From a virus, in IMG/VR virus record IMGVR_UViG_3300025030_002857, positions 1-44,067 of that record: a stretch of DNA of 44,067 bases. One strand, written 5' to 3'. How positions within the stretch are numbered: the first letter of the stretch is position 1; every line of letters begins with the position of its first letter. Positions 33,426 to 41,140 of the stretch are shown here, piece by piece. Made by a program: the position numbers and the translations under genes. Below the pieces are notes generated by a model. The model was not told where the DNA came from and did no database searches. It saw nothing but the letters and a program-made list of their open reading frames with translations.

Positions 33426-34303
33426 GAGATCATCTCTTCTACATCTGGAATGCCAGATCCCCAGCCAGACCAGGCTTTTGCCTGTTCAAACCATCTCCAT
33501 TGCTCAACATAAGAGCGATTATAGATTACTGGAGCCTGTTGACACTTATCTCTCCATGCCTTTTCTGCATGGCCTAGATGCCACCAGGGTCCCACTGCAT
33601 GATACAGCCGGTATCCCCATATGATACCCAGGGCACATCCTTGCGCTCTTACATAATCTCCCCATTCACCATTCATATCCGACATTATTCCCGCATGGCT
33701 TTTCCATGAATATCCTCGCAGCAGATCGGTCTTCCAAATAGCACAAGAGCCTGAGAATGTATGGGGAGGTGAAAGCAGAATTGCCTGATTGCCACATCTA
33801 ATCCAGGAGCTATCTAGCCCTTGAGGGTCAATTACAGGGATATTTTCTTCAACTATATTTTCATATTGAAATCGTGGCTCGGAAAAACTATTATAATCAA
33901 CTCCTCCCCAAGAAACCCCCATCTGATTTCTCTCATCCCTGGGGCCACCGAGATTTAAACCAGCCAGAGTAGGGTAATTTTCAAAGCATTCTATCATGGC
34001 TGGCAACCAGCCTTTGGTTACTAGCCATATATCATCATCGATACTCATCACATAAGGGGTAGTCACAATTTTTAATAATTTATTCCTGGCTTCGGTCCCA
34101 ATATTAATCTTCGAGTGCATAGGAATGAAATAAGGCCATTTTTTTAAAGTAGCCAGATAATCTGCCGTATCATCCTCTGAGGCATTATCCCAGATATAAA
34201 TCATAACCTGCTCTCTTTCTGTGGTCGCATAGAGACTATAGATGCAGCGTTCCACAAATTCCCGCCGATTTCTGGTAACAAGTAATACGCTTAATTGGCT
34301 CAT
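33422..34303 (-). CDS. Glycosyltransferase family 2
   Basis: This 293-residue GT-A enzyme has LSVLLVTRNRREFVE, IYIWDNASEDDTADYL and SIDDDIW (D89-D91). The later part (GSCAIWKTDLLRGYSW) is a usual acceptor-side segment. A reasonable AAGGATTTGGG site precedes ATG 34303. It is followed by the overlapping methyltransferase gene, so sugar transfer and methylation may be coupled. Confidence 0.85.
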   Translation of the reverse strand: MSQLSVLLVTRNRREFVERCIYSLYATTEREQVMIYIWDNASEDDTADYLATLKKWPYFIPMHSKINIGTEARNKLLKIVTTPYVMSIDDDIWLVTKGWLPAMIECFENYPTLAGLNLGGPRDERNQMGVSWGGVDYNSFSEPRFQYENIVEENIPVIDPQGLDSSWIRCGNQAILLSPPHTFSGSCAIWKTDLLRGYSWKSHAGIMSDMNGEWGDYVRAQGCALGIIWGYRLYHAVGPWWHLGHAEKAWRDKCQQAPVIYNRSYVEQWRWFEQAKAWSGWGSGIPDVEEMIS

Positions 34304-34365
34304 ATCCCAAATCCTTCCCCCCTTTAAATATGTGCTAAGCCATTAAACCGATCTGTTGCATTTTT

Positions 34366-34947
34366 TTAACCTTTTATGGTCCTCACCCAAATATGAACCC
34401 CTTGATCCCATGAATCTAATGATTCCACTGGGACAATGGTTCCATCGGTATGATGATAACCAGGAAAGATGTCTTTCTTCTGTAATTTAGATTGATATTT
34501 TTCCAGAAAATCATGAATCATTTCCGCTGTCCATCCACTCTGATGGGTATCAAGATCAAACTTTTGCCATCCCCAAAGTAATCCTCGCAAAAATATCCAA
34601 TTTACCTTTCCCTGATTGTAGAGTTTTATCGCATGGTCTACTGGCGGAAAATTGAATTCAATAATACCTTCTGGTATTAATATGCGTAACCATTCTTCAA
34701 ATGCGAGAGTACATTGGCGATAATTCATGTGCTCCCACATTCCACGGCCATAAATATGGCCTATTGAGGCATCTTCAAAGGGCAATTCCCAAGCAAAACA
34801 TTCGATCTCGATATGATGCTCTCCTTCAGGGACATGAGGATCAGTATGTATCCATTCATCCCATTTTTCTCTTCCAAAACCACCAGAGCCTACCTCAACT
34901 TTAAAAGGCTTAGGAAACCCCTTCAGATCTTTTAATATCCTGGGCAT
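34366..34947 (-). CDS. SAM-dependent methyltransferase (type 11-like)
   Basis: The 193-residue protein has a class I core: KVEVGSGGFGREKWD (motif I, VGSGG), then DPHVPEGEHHIEIECFAWELPFEDASI and MWEHMNYRQCTLAFEEWLRIL, which carries the D/E-H-(M/I/V)-x-x-x-E segment common in type 11 enzymes. It is likely an O- or C-methyltransferase for the glycan of the island. A 62-base gap separates it from the downstream glycosyltransferase. Confidence 0.75.
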   Translation of the reverse strand: MPRILKDLKGFPKPFKVEVGSGGFGREKWDEWIHTDPHVPEGEHHIEIECFAWELPFEDASIGHIYGRGMWEHMNYRQCTLAFEEWLRILIPEGIIEFNFPPVDHAIKLYNQGKVNWIFLRGLLWGWQKFDLDTHQSGWTAEMIHDFLEKYQSKLQKKDIFPGYHHTDGTIVPVESLDSWDQGVHIWVRTIKG

Positions 34948-34954
34948 GTTTTAT

Positions 34955-35683
34955 TTATCCCGGCAGTGTTGCCAGAAATGCATCCCAGGCAGGTCCAAAT
35001 ATCTCGCTATTCAGAGGAAAGCTGCTTCGATAGACAATCGTATCTTTATCCCAATGACCAAAGCGCAGGGTATAGATCACAAAATAAGGAATATGACTAT
35101 CTTTAAATATTTCTTCCCATACATTCCAGGCAACCATATTCACATGTTCGGGTGCATTCTGCCATTCCTCTTCAAATTGCTCCCGTCGTGGATCATCAAT
35201 CTCTGGCAACGCGGCAAAGCAGGTAAATACGTTTTCACCTACTCCAATCATCTTCTCGATCAGTTTCCCGCCATTTATTATCGGCAGATGTTCTAGTAAA
35301 TCCTGCATGAATATCAGAGAAAATTTAACCTTCTTACTCGGCATTCCCACCCGGAAAGGCCGATCCTCACAAAACTTTAATGCATCCATACAGAAGAGAT
35401 ACCGGCTGATTTCCTCCGGGGCATTCTCGATGGCATATTTAGAAAAGTCCACCCCCCAGGCATTTACCCCTCTATCCCGGAATGCCTTGACATAATAACC
35501 CTTGGCACATCCCAAATCCAGACACGATTTAGGCTGGAACAAGACCATAGCCAGATCAACCAAGGTAGGATTAATCGAAGCCTCACTATAGCCCTTATAG
35601 CCCACTAATGCCTCAGGGTCATCATAATAGTGATAATCATAAAAACTGCCATCCAATAAATTAATCTTTTCTAAATCCTGCAT
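34955..35683 (-). CDS. SAM-dependent methyltransferase
   Basis: The 242-residue protein has motif I CLDLGCAKGYYVKAFRDRG at about residues 54-72, acidic GVDFSKYAIENA and the LIFMQDLLEHLP active-site strand. It has a strong AAGGAGG ribosome-binding site. It is a soluble class I methyltransferase placed between two glycosyltransferase/methyltransferase pairs. The acceptor is unknown. Confidence 0.85.
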   Translation of the reverse strand: MQDLEKINLLDGSFYDYHYYDDPEALVGYKGYSEASINPTLVDLAMVLFQPKSCLDLGCAKGYYVKAFRDRGVNAWGVDFSKYAIENAPEEISRYLFCMDALKFCEDRPFRVGMPSKKVKFSLIFMQDLLEHLPIINGGKLIEKMIGVGENVFTCFAALPEIDDPRREQFEEEWQNAPEHVNMVAWNVWEEIFKDSHIPYFVIYTLRFGHWDKDTIVYRSSFPLNSEIFGPAWDAFLATLPG

Positions 35684-35693
35684 CCCTACCTCC

Positions 35694-36521
35694 TTATTGT
35701 TTTTTGGTTATTCTGGCTAGGCCATTATGCTCAAGCTCTGCGATCTCCCTTCCTAATTTAGCCCAGCGCTCTTTTTTATAATAAAGAAATTGCTCTTTCG
35801 TCTCAAACTGCCCAAAGCTGATTCCATCAAATTTAAAGGCCCCTTTGTCCCGAAGTTTCGGGTGGCATATCGGAAAAGGTTCTTCCAATACCCAATGGTA
35901 TTGCTCCTGGAATCCGGTAGCCAGGCGATCTTTTGCCCGGGCCTGTGCTTGCTGCGGATTCCTCAAAGGATAATGCCTGATAATTGGACCAAAAGGTAAA
36001 TGCTGGCCTGATAACCCATGGGGGGTCGTCTTATGGTCCTGTAAAGGATGGTAATATAACCCCGACTTATTCTTGAATTGCCTTTCTTCAATGGTCCCCG
36101 GTGAATAATAAACGGGCAATCCGTTACTTAGATCATCCTCGGGATGGAGGAAAAAATACATGGTATGCCAATTCACCTGGTCTCTACCATAAGCATCAGT
36201 CTCTTCGGCCATCATGATCGGGTCATCCCAGAAAAATTCATCGGGATGCAGCAGATGAAACCATCCTTCATAACCATAGTTCCTCTGGGCATATTCCAGC
36301 AGGCATTGTCGCATCCCATCACAGGGTCGTTGGTCGCCATATAAAGTCTTCTGCTTCACGATATATTTTACCCTTGGCCAATCCCGCAACCTCTCATAGG
36401 TTCCATCATTCGAGTCATCCAAAACTAAGACCGGGTAAATACCAAAACTATCGATATGCTCGATATAGCGCTCAATAATATCGATTTCGTTCCTAACCAT
36501 CATCAGCCCAATATGTTGCAT
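35694..36521 (-). CDS. Glycosyltransferase (Glyco_tranf_2_4 / GT92-like)
   Basis: The 275-residue protein starts HIGLMMVRNEIDIIERYIEH and has PVLVLDDSNDGTYE. WFHLLHPDEFFWDDP holds the metal-binding D-x-D-equivalent (PDEF). This is the NE-I-x-(I/L)-x-E-(F/Y)-x-x-x-H family of glycosyltransferases that act near GT2. It has a GGAGAG site. It belongs to the sugar island; the linkage made is unknown. Confidence 0.7.
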   Translation of the reverse strand: MQHIGLMMVRNEIDIIERYIEHIDSFGIYPVLVLDDSNDGTYERLRDWPRVKYIVKQKTLYGDQRPCDGMRQCLLEYAQRNYGYEGWFHLLHPDEFFWDDPIMMAEETDAYGRDQVNWHTMYFFLHPEDDLSNGLPVYYSPGTIEERQFKNKSGLYYHPLQDHKTTPHGLSGQHLPFGPIIRHYPLRNPQQAQARAKDRLATGFQEQYHWVLEEPFPICHPKLRDKGAFKFDGISFGQFETKEQFLYYKKERWAKLGREIAELEHNGLARITKKQ

Positions 36522-36529
36522 AATCTCTC

Positions 36530-37399
36530 CTATTTAAAACGAGATTTTTGGTGAATAAGTGCGGTCTGACAAGTTGAGCAAATAGGTAAATCTCTTTTTT
36601 GCCGTGTCAGATGCGCCTGCCGGAATCGCTGAAAGGCTTCTCCCTGCCAAATCTCTAATAAAGTCGATTCCTTCAGATTCCCCATCTTCAACTTTCCCTC
36701 CCAATCGATACAGCAAGGAACCACATCCAGATTAGTCAATACAATAGCATTCTCCAGGACATAATCGCAAGGACGATCATCTGGCTCTGAATAAGCCCGT
36801 TCTTTTAAAGGCCAGCCCCGGCCATCACACCATTGGAAATATACCTGGCAATTGCCTTTCTCAGTCCAATAGGCTTTAAAATCCTCCACTTCCTTTTCAT
36901 TCTCTTCCATAACCGTAAAAACAATCCCAATCGGAAACTTTCTCTTTTTTGATATCTTCCAAAAATGATCTATCCCGCTCAAAACCCGAGTTAGATTAAG
37001 TCCCGGTCGTATTCTCTGATATACTTGAGGCCTCATAGAATCCAGGGAAAACCAGACATGATGCGGTTCTAATTGCAAGATCCGCTCAGCCAGAATCTCA
37101 TCCATAGTAGAGCCATTGGTCACAATACCGATTTTATTTGGCCCCAAAACATCCCGGGCAGCGCTAGCAAAATAGAAGAAGTAATTGGGATAAAGCAGAG
37201 GTTCATTATAGTTATGGAATTCTATATATTCCAGGTCCGGCCAATATCTAAGACTCTTAATCAGTTCTATCGCACTCTCATAATCAATCCTGGGAGCTCT
37301 CAAATCTTCAATTACAGACTGGGGACAATGGCGGCACTGCCCATTGCACTCGGTACTGATCTCTATGCTTATATGTTTTAAGGGAAAATCTACCGTCAT
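36530..37399 (-). CDS. Radical SAM / SPASM enzyme
   Basis: The 289-residue protein has the radical SAM cluster motif CNGQCRHC (C18, C22, C25), the GIVTNGST segment and a C-terminal SPASM-like Cys set (RPCDYVL, VVPCCIDW, MGNL then CSTC). Such proteins modify peptides or sugar-bound substrates using auxiliary clusters. The gene is between glycosyltransferases, so a role in glycan tailoring is possible but not shown. Confidence 0.85.
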   Translation of the reverse strand: MTVDFPLKHISIEISTECNGQCRHCPQSVIEDLRAPRIDYESAIELIKSLRYWPDLEYIEFHNYNEPLLYPNYFFYFASAARDVLGPNKIGIVTNGSTMDEILAERILQLEPHHVWFSLDSMRPQVYQRIRPGLNLTRVLSGIDHFWKISKKRKFPIGIVFTVMEENEKEVEDFKAYWTEKGNCQVYFQWCDGRGWPLKERAYSEPDDRPCDYVLENAIVLTNLDVVPCCIDWEGKLKMGNLKESTLLEIWQGEAFQRFRQAHLTRQKRDLPICSTCQTALIHQKSRFK

Positions 37400-37414
37400 T
37401 AAATTCTTTTACTT

Positions 37415-37609
37415 CTATGTTTCTTTAAGCCTACTTTTTTTATTTTCTAAGGATTGAAGTTCACGCCTGGCATCTTCTATAGCCTCGATTTCAGTAAGTC
37501 CAACACCCGTTACTTTCAAATCAATGCGACGATCTATGGTTGTCAATTCTGCAAGCCATAAATTATTATCGAAATGCAAAACATACTTAAGCGATTCATT
37601 TTGCCACAT
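37415..37609 (-). CDS. Small protein of unknown function, HicB-like pattern
   Basis: A 64-residue protein with a GGAGG site 7 bases before ATG. The sequence (YVLHFDNNLWLAELTT, then GVGLTEIEAIEDARREL) recalls the alpha-beta fold of HicB-type antitoxins (strand, strand, helix with T-x-x-E-A-x-x-x-A). No HicA partner is seen beside it, so I do not call a toxin-antitoxin system. Confidence 0.45.
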   Translation of the reverse strand: MWQNESLKYVLHFDNNLWLAELTTIDRRIDLKVTGVGLTEIEAIEDARRELQSLENKKSRLKET

Positions 37610-37631
37610 TGGCTTCCTCCATCAGATACGA

Positions 37632-37686
37632 GCCTCGATCCGAGGCCAACTTTGATCTCGCTTAACCCCCCGCCTTTAGGCGTGGG
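37632..37686. repeat. IS200/IS605-like end hairpin and a 6-bp palindrome
   Basis: Bases 37666-37686 read on the minus strand as a CC-rich/GG-rich hairpin with a TAAA loop (CCCACGCC-TAAA-GGCGGGGG), the form common at ends of IS200/IS605 elements. Next to it, GCCTCG-ATC-CGAGGC (37632-37646) is a perfect stem. No transposase is linked, so this may be a decayed or non-autonomous element end. Confidence 0.4.
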
Positions 37687-37708
37687 ATTGCGCTCGTGTT
37701 TTGTTCAT

Positions 37709-39346
37709 TTACTCGATCCACCGCGGTTTTCTTCCAGAAATCCAATTTGCGATAATCTGGCCGATCCTATTGCGATAAGTCCAGGGCCGCCAATCCGGTC
37801 TATTATCTTGGTGTTCTCGGGTCAATATTTCCTCTAATTCTCTTGCTGAGCCATAAGTCAATGGCCGCCCAAATCTATTCAGATCCCGTTGATGGTGTTT
37901 AAAGATAGGCCATGCCGTACTGACATATTCGATATAGCCCCGGGATGGAATGCTTGGAGAGAAGCCCGCATAACAGCCTGCGACATCATTGATTTCTCGT
38001 TCTAAACATAGAACATATCTGCCCTTATTAAGCAAAGCAACCTGATATTCTGATTTAACTGAATGTAAAACGCTAATATGCTTATCTCTATATCTAGACC
38101 ATCCTTCACCTACCAATAAAACTTTTACCCTGTGCCTATCGAATGTAGGCATCAAGCTCTCTATTTCCCTCTGACGCGAAGGATAAGCATATCCCACGAG
38201 AATAAGGTCATATTCTTTTTCAATTTCTATTGCATTCTCAATATGTTTCATGGAAACGCTATTAGTAGGAAGTATTCCTGGAGCTATCCCATCATATTGC
38301 CCAATCCCAGAAATATCATTGGTATAAATGTAATCGAATTGCAGGGCATTTTGTATATTTGTCCTTAATGCCCAGGGGTCCTCCATCTGGATAGCAATCT
38401 TCGTTCCAGGAAAACTCTTTACCCTGAGCATGTCTTGAGAAGAATATTGAAAAGGGGCCAGACATAATAATAAGTCTCTTCTTTGAGCGATATGCTCTCC
38501 AGGATCAAATAGCTTTAGGGGTCTTAACCAGCCTTCTTCTATAATCCGCTCACAAACAAATTTCTGTGAAGTTGTCAATACATTGCCCGGCAAATAGGCA
38601 AATATTTCGGGAGGCTCGAAAGCACGAATAGAACATAAGTCCCTCTCATGTGTCCGGCCAAACTCCGGCTCATCCTTCACTCTATGAATGGTTTGTAAGG
38701 CATGTTGGCGATAGAGATGTAATATATCCGGGATAGTTGTTATCTTGGCTTCCATGACCGCTGAGCGATAAAGTATATCCCAATCCTCGGCAGTAGATAG
38801 CCTTTCATTAAATAGGCCATAGGTATTCTCATAGCTCTCTTTTCTAAATAAAAAGCTTCCAATATCCAGAGGATTTTGCTCCCGAATAGCTTTTATAGAT
38901 AATCTATTAGGCTCGGCTTTTTGCACAGCATTCAAAGGAGCATTCTTAATCAAGTTATTCGTGATACCCACGGAACAACAAATCAGATCTGCATCACTTG
39001 TTTCACCAATATGAACCATGCGTTGAAGTTTCTCTGGCAAAAAATAATCATCATCATTTAATATCAGAAAATATTTGCCTTTTGCCTTATCTAATAATTC
39101 ATTCCGGCGGGTTGTAAAAGGACATTTTGTCTTATCTATGGAAATAGGGAAGTATTTAATCCGATCATCTCTAAGATTCTGTAAATATTCCCTGGTAGCA
39201 GCTATCCCTGAATCATCACTCTCATCCAGAATAAGCCATTCCCACGAATTATATAGCTGGTGTTGTAGAGATTTTGCCGCTTCTATCAAATAATGAAAGC
39301 GATTCATAGTAACGGTTATAACTGATATTAACGGTGTTGCGGACAT
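37709..39346 (-). CDS. Bimodular glycosyltransferase (GT2 plus CgeB/GT1-like)
   Basis: This is a 545-residue protein. Residues 1-230 are GT-A: ISVITVTMNRFHYLIEA, LILDESDDSGIAAT, ILNDDDYF near 97 and LSTAEDWDILYRSA. Residues 250-545 (ILTREH near the end; VLLVGEGWSRYRDKH; VALLNKGRYVLCLE; GYIEYVSTAWPIFKHHQ) fit a GT-B/CgeB-like second transferase, with the family's terminal alignment region. Both sugars might be added in succession to the same acceptor. An AGGA site precedes ATG 39346. Confidence 0.8.
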   Translation of the reverse strand: MSATPLISVITVTMNRFHYLIEAAKSLQHQLYNSWEWLILDESDDSGIAATREYLQNLRDDRIKYFPISIDKTKCPFTTRRNELLDKAKGKYFLILNDDDYFLPEKLQRMVHIGETSDADLICCSVGITNNLIKNAPLNAVQKAEPNRLSIKAIREQNPLDIGSFLFRKESYENTYGLFNERLSTAEDWDILYRSAVMEAKITTIPDILHLYRQHALQTIHRVKDEPEFGRTHERDLCSIRAFEPPEIFAYLPGNVLTTSQKFVCERIIEEGWLRPLKLFDPGEHIAQRRDLLLCLAPFQYSSQDMLRVKSFPGTKIAIQMEDPWALRTNIQNALQFDYIYTNDISGIGQYDGIAPGILPTNSVSMKHIENAIEIEKEYDLILVGYAYPSRQREIESLMPTFDRHRVKVLLVGEGWSRYRDKHISVLHSVKSEYQVALLNKGRYVLCLEREINDVAGCYAGFSPSIPSRGYIEYVSTAWPIFKHHQRDLNRFGRPLTYGSARELEEILTREHQDNRPDWRPWTYRNRIGQIIANWISGRKPRWIE

Positions 39347-39364
39347 TAACTTTTTCCTGGTTTA

Positions 39365-39928
39365 TTAAAGGTAAATAACAGAAAGTGCTTGCTGTAGCCC
39401 TTGACTGATCTTTTTTATCAATAGTTCTCGAAAGTCTTTTCGCCTAATAGCTGCTGCATTTTCCAGATTAGTTAAAAAAAGTGGTTCCAGAATAATAGCT
39501 GGGGGGATAGTACGACGTAGAAAACCCAGCGTGTACCAAACCTTCTTTCCATTAATCAGACGCCAATATGCGCCATGCTTTATACCACGATCTTCTTTAC
39601 CTAATTCCAGGAGATTGTTTTGAAATATTTCTGCAAATACCTTTCCTGTTTCTGACCAATACCATGTCTCTGTACCGGAGGCTGCTTCCCGATACGCAGC
39701 ATTAAAATGAAGCTCTATAGCCAGACCGAGCTCTGGTGCATGGTCATTAATCCATTCAATCTTATTCGCTAAAGGCTGGTTATAAGAAAAGACTATCCTT
39801 TTATCGCCAATAAAAATATCAGCCAAATTACGTGTTATATCGTAGGCAATCTGATATTCATCCAAATCACCTACAATCGCCCCAGGCCTGGATGCTGTAT
39901 GTCCGGAAGAAAAGAATATTTTTTTCAT
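39365..39928 (-). CDS. N-acetylmuramoyl-L-alanine amidase (endolysin)
   Basis: The 187-residue protein is an Amidase_3 enzyme. Zn ligands are H10 (SSGHTAS), E24 (DEYQIA) and H74 (IELHFNA); E148 (IILEPLF) is the catalytic acid. It cleaves the lactyl-amide bond in peptidoglycan. There is no signal peptide, so it needs a holin or other export. Immediately upstream of ATG 39928 lies the IsrB element's right end, and I see no Shine-Dalgarno sequence; translation may now depend on the inserted element. It is the only lysis gene seen. Confidence 0.9.
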   Translation of the reverse strand: MKKIFFSSGHTASRPGAIVGDLDEYQIAYDITRNLADIFIGDKRIVFSYNQPLANKIEWINDHAPELGLAIELHFNAAYREAASGTETWYWSETGKVFAEIFQNNLLELGKEDRGIKHGAYWRLINGKKVWYTLGFLRRTIPPAIILEPLFLTNLENAAAIRRKDFRELLIKKISQGLQQALSVIYL

Positions 39929-39955
39929 AACATTCGGGCGTGGAGACCGCCTGCT

Positions 39956-40936
39956 TTATCTGGCGGAGGAATTGCCCGTCCTCCAACTATTAAAGGTTAG
40001 AAACTTGACTTCTGACAGCTTAGCGTTCTGGCACAATCGCTTACCATCTATTAGCGAATGTAGACTGATACGATCCTTTAGCCAGCCACCGACATAACTC
40101 AGACCCCATACTGGGTGCTTAACCAGGCTACCACGCTTAAACCCTAAGCTCTGTGTGCCACCATAAACACGCCTTATGCCTCCTTTAGCAGGTTGTAGGG
40201 CATGAAGCTGCCTGCGGTGAAAACGCAGGGGAATCAAGCCAAGAACTTGCTTATTATCTGGCATGTTGCCTTGGGTTTGGGAATAAGCCAGACACCAGGC
40301 ATCTACCCAATGATCCTTCTTGAGTCCCAAAGCTTCTCGTATGGCTTTAGTCTCATAGCCCTGCAAAGTTATTAATTGGCCTAGCTTTTGTATCTCTTTA
40401 TAAAAAAATCTCTTACCGACTTCCAGAGGTGAAAAAGACCTATTCCATCTGCCTTTGCCTTTCTTTGTCCGTGCTCTTATATCCTCTACCACAAAATGGC
40501 TTATGGGATATAGCTTCTTTAGCCACCAGCATATCCGTAACTTCCACTGCCAGCGTGCCCTGGTACTGGGTGGCAGGCCGCCTATCCTGCGGTTACTTCG
40601 ATTAGCCCGGCAAGGTGTATTCCGGCTCCGTCTCGCTCTGCGCATCTGCCGCCGCTGCTTGACATGATCCTTCACCCAGGTTACGGCATCGGCCTCGATA
40701 TTCAGATAAGTATGGGCGTTGGACTTAACTGATAAGCCCTCTTTCTTACTACCAGGATCAATGTCCACCACTACATCCTGTACATGTCTGGCAGAGGGTT
40801 CTACGTTAAGTCTCACACAAAATACTCCTCGCTTCCAAAATGGTGTTGCCTTGCCTGACTCTATCCACTTCCTGGCTTTCTTTGGTCTAGTAGGCATCAA
40901 GGGTACTTGGTTCTTATCTACTACCGGTACAAACAT
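39956..40936 (-). CDS. isrB: IsrB, RNA-guided RuvC nickase (IscB relative lacking HNH)
   Basis: The start is set at ATG 40936 (GGAG 8 bases upstream; a longer frame to 40972 covers omega RNA). The 326-residue protein has the PLMP motif (VPLMPTRPKKARKWI), RuvC-I IDPGSKKEGL, an Arg-rich bridge helix (RRQMRRARRSRNTP), RuvC-II VVEDIRA and RuvC-III KKDHWVDAWCLA, with all acidic catalytic residues intact. Only about 57 residues separate RuvC-II and RuvC-III, with no HNH motif, which separates IsrB from IscB. In this family an upstream omega RNA guides nicking of the non-target strand. Presence in a phage structural/glycan region is unusual. Confidence 0.9.
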   Translation of the reverse strand: MFVPVVDKNQVPLMPTRPKKARKWIESGKATPFWKRGVFCVRLNVEPSARHVQDVVVDIDPGSKKEGLSVKSNAHTYLNIEADAVTWVKDHVKQRRQMRRARRSRNTPCRANRSNRRIGGLPPSTRARWQWKLRICWWLKKLYPISHFVVEDIRARTKKGKGRWNRSFSPLEVGKRFFYKEIQKLGQLITLQGYETKAIREALGLKKDHWVDAWCLAYSQTQGNMPDNKQVLGLIPLRFHRRQLHALQPAKGGIRRVYGGTQSLGFKRGSLVKHPVWGLSYVGGWLKDRISLHSLIDGKRLCQNAKLSEVKFLTFNSWRTGNSSAR

Positions 40937-41140
40937 GAGATTACTCCCCTTGTATTTACTGCCCTTCGCCACTGGCCTGCATAGCGGGTAGGGATTAGGG
41001 CGGCGTTCCTACCGTATCTCAGGCTGCCACGCCCAGCAAGCTCAGTTACTATCCGGCTAGTCAACTGCTTTTAATCCTGCTCAGGCTGGTTGGCTTCCAG
41101 CCTTTCGCAAGCCGTCTGCTTTAGCTGACGGTAGTTGACG
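40937..41140 (-). ncRNA. Omega RNA (HEARO) of IsrB
   Basis: Directly upstream of isrB, the minus strand has a structured G+C-rich region: the hairpin with CTAAAG (41112-41131), GCTTGCGAAAGGC, paired CCAACCAGCCTGAGCAGG, a later stem-loop set (TGAGCTTGCTGGGCG; TACGGTAGGAACGCCGCCC) and ACCCGCTATGCAGGC. This is the layout of HEARO/omega RNAs. The bases just upstream (41141-41156, GGTGATTGCTGATCTA) would act as the guide and are part of the kinase coding sequence. The first part of the RNA is read as the kinase's last 18 or so residues. Confidence 0.8.

Larger units (their letters stand above)
39929..41140 (-). mobile_element. IsrB element of IS200/IS605 type (omega RNA plus isrB, no transposase)
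   Basis: The element runs from the omega RNA start to a hairpin beside the amidase ATG. Both ends carry the same 20-nt hairpin in the same orientation: CCGTCAGCTAAAGCAGACGG (41112-41131) and CCGCCAGATAAAGCAGGCGG (39947-39966), 17 of 20 identical with a compensating base pair change. The isrB stop lies inside the right hairpin. No TnpA is present, so it would need a partner in trans to move. It sits between a kinase and the amidase. Confidence 0.8.

Noticed and set aside
37415-37609. HicB antitoxin of a toxin-antitoxin pair
   Set aside because: No HicA-like toxin gene is adjacent; only a weak pattern match.
37632-37646. Palindrome GCCTCG-ATC-CGAGGC as a terminator
   Set aside because: No U-run follows on either strand, so I kept it only as a repeat.
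39956-40936. IscB or TnpB identity for the RuvC nuclease
   Set aside because: IscB would have an HNH domain between RuvC-II and RuvC-III, and TnpB lacks the PLMP motif; IsrB fits better.
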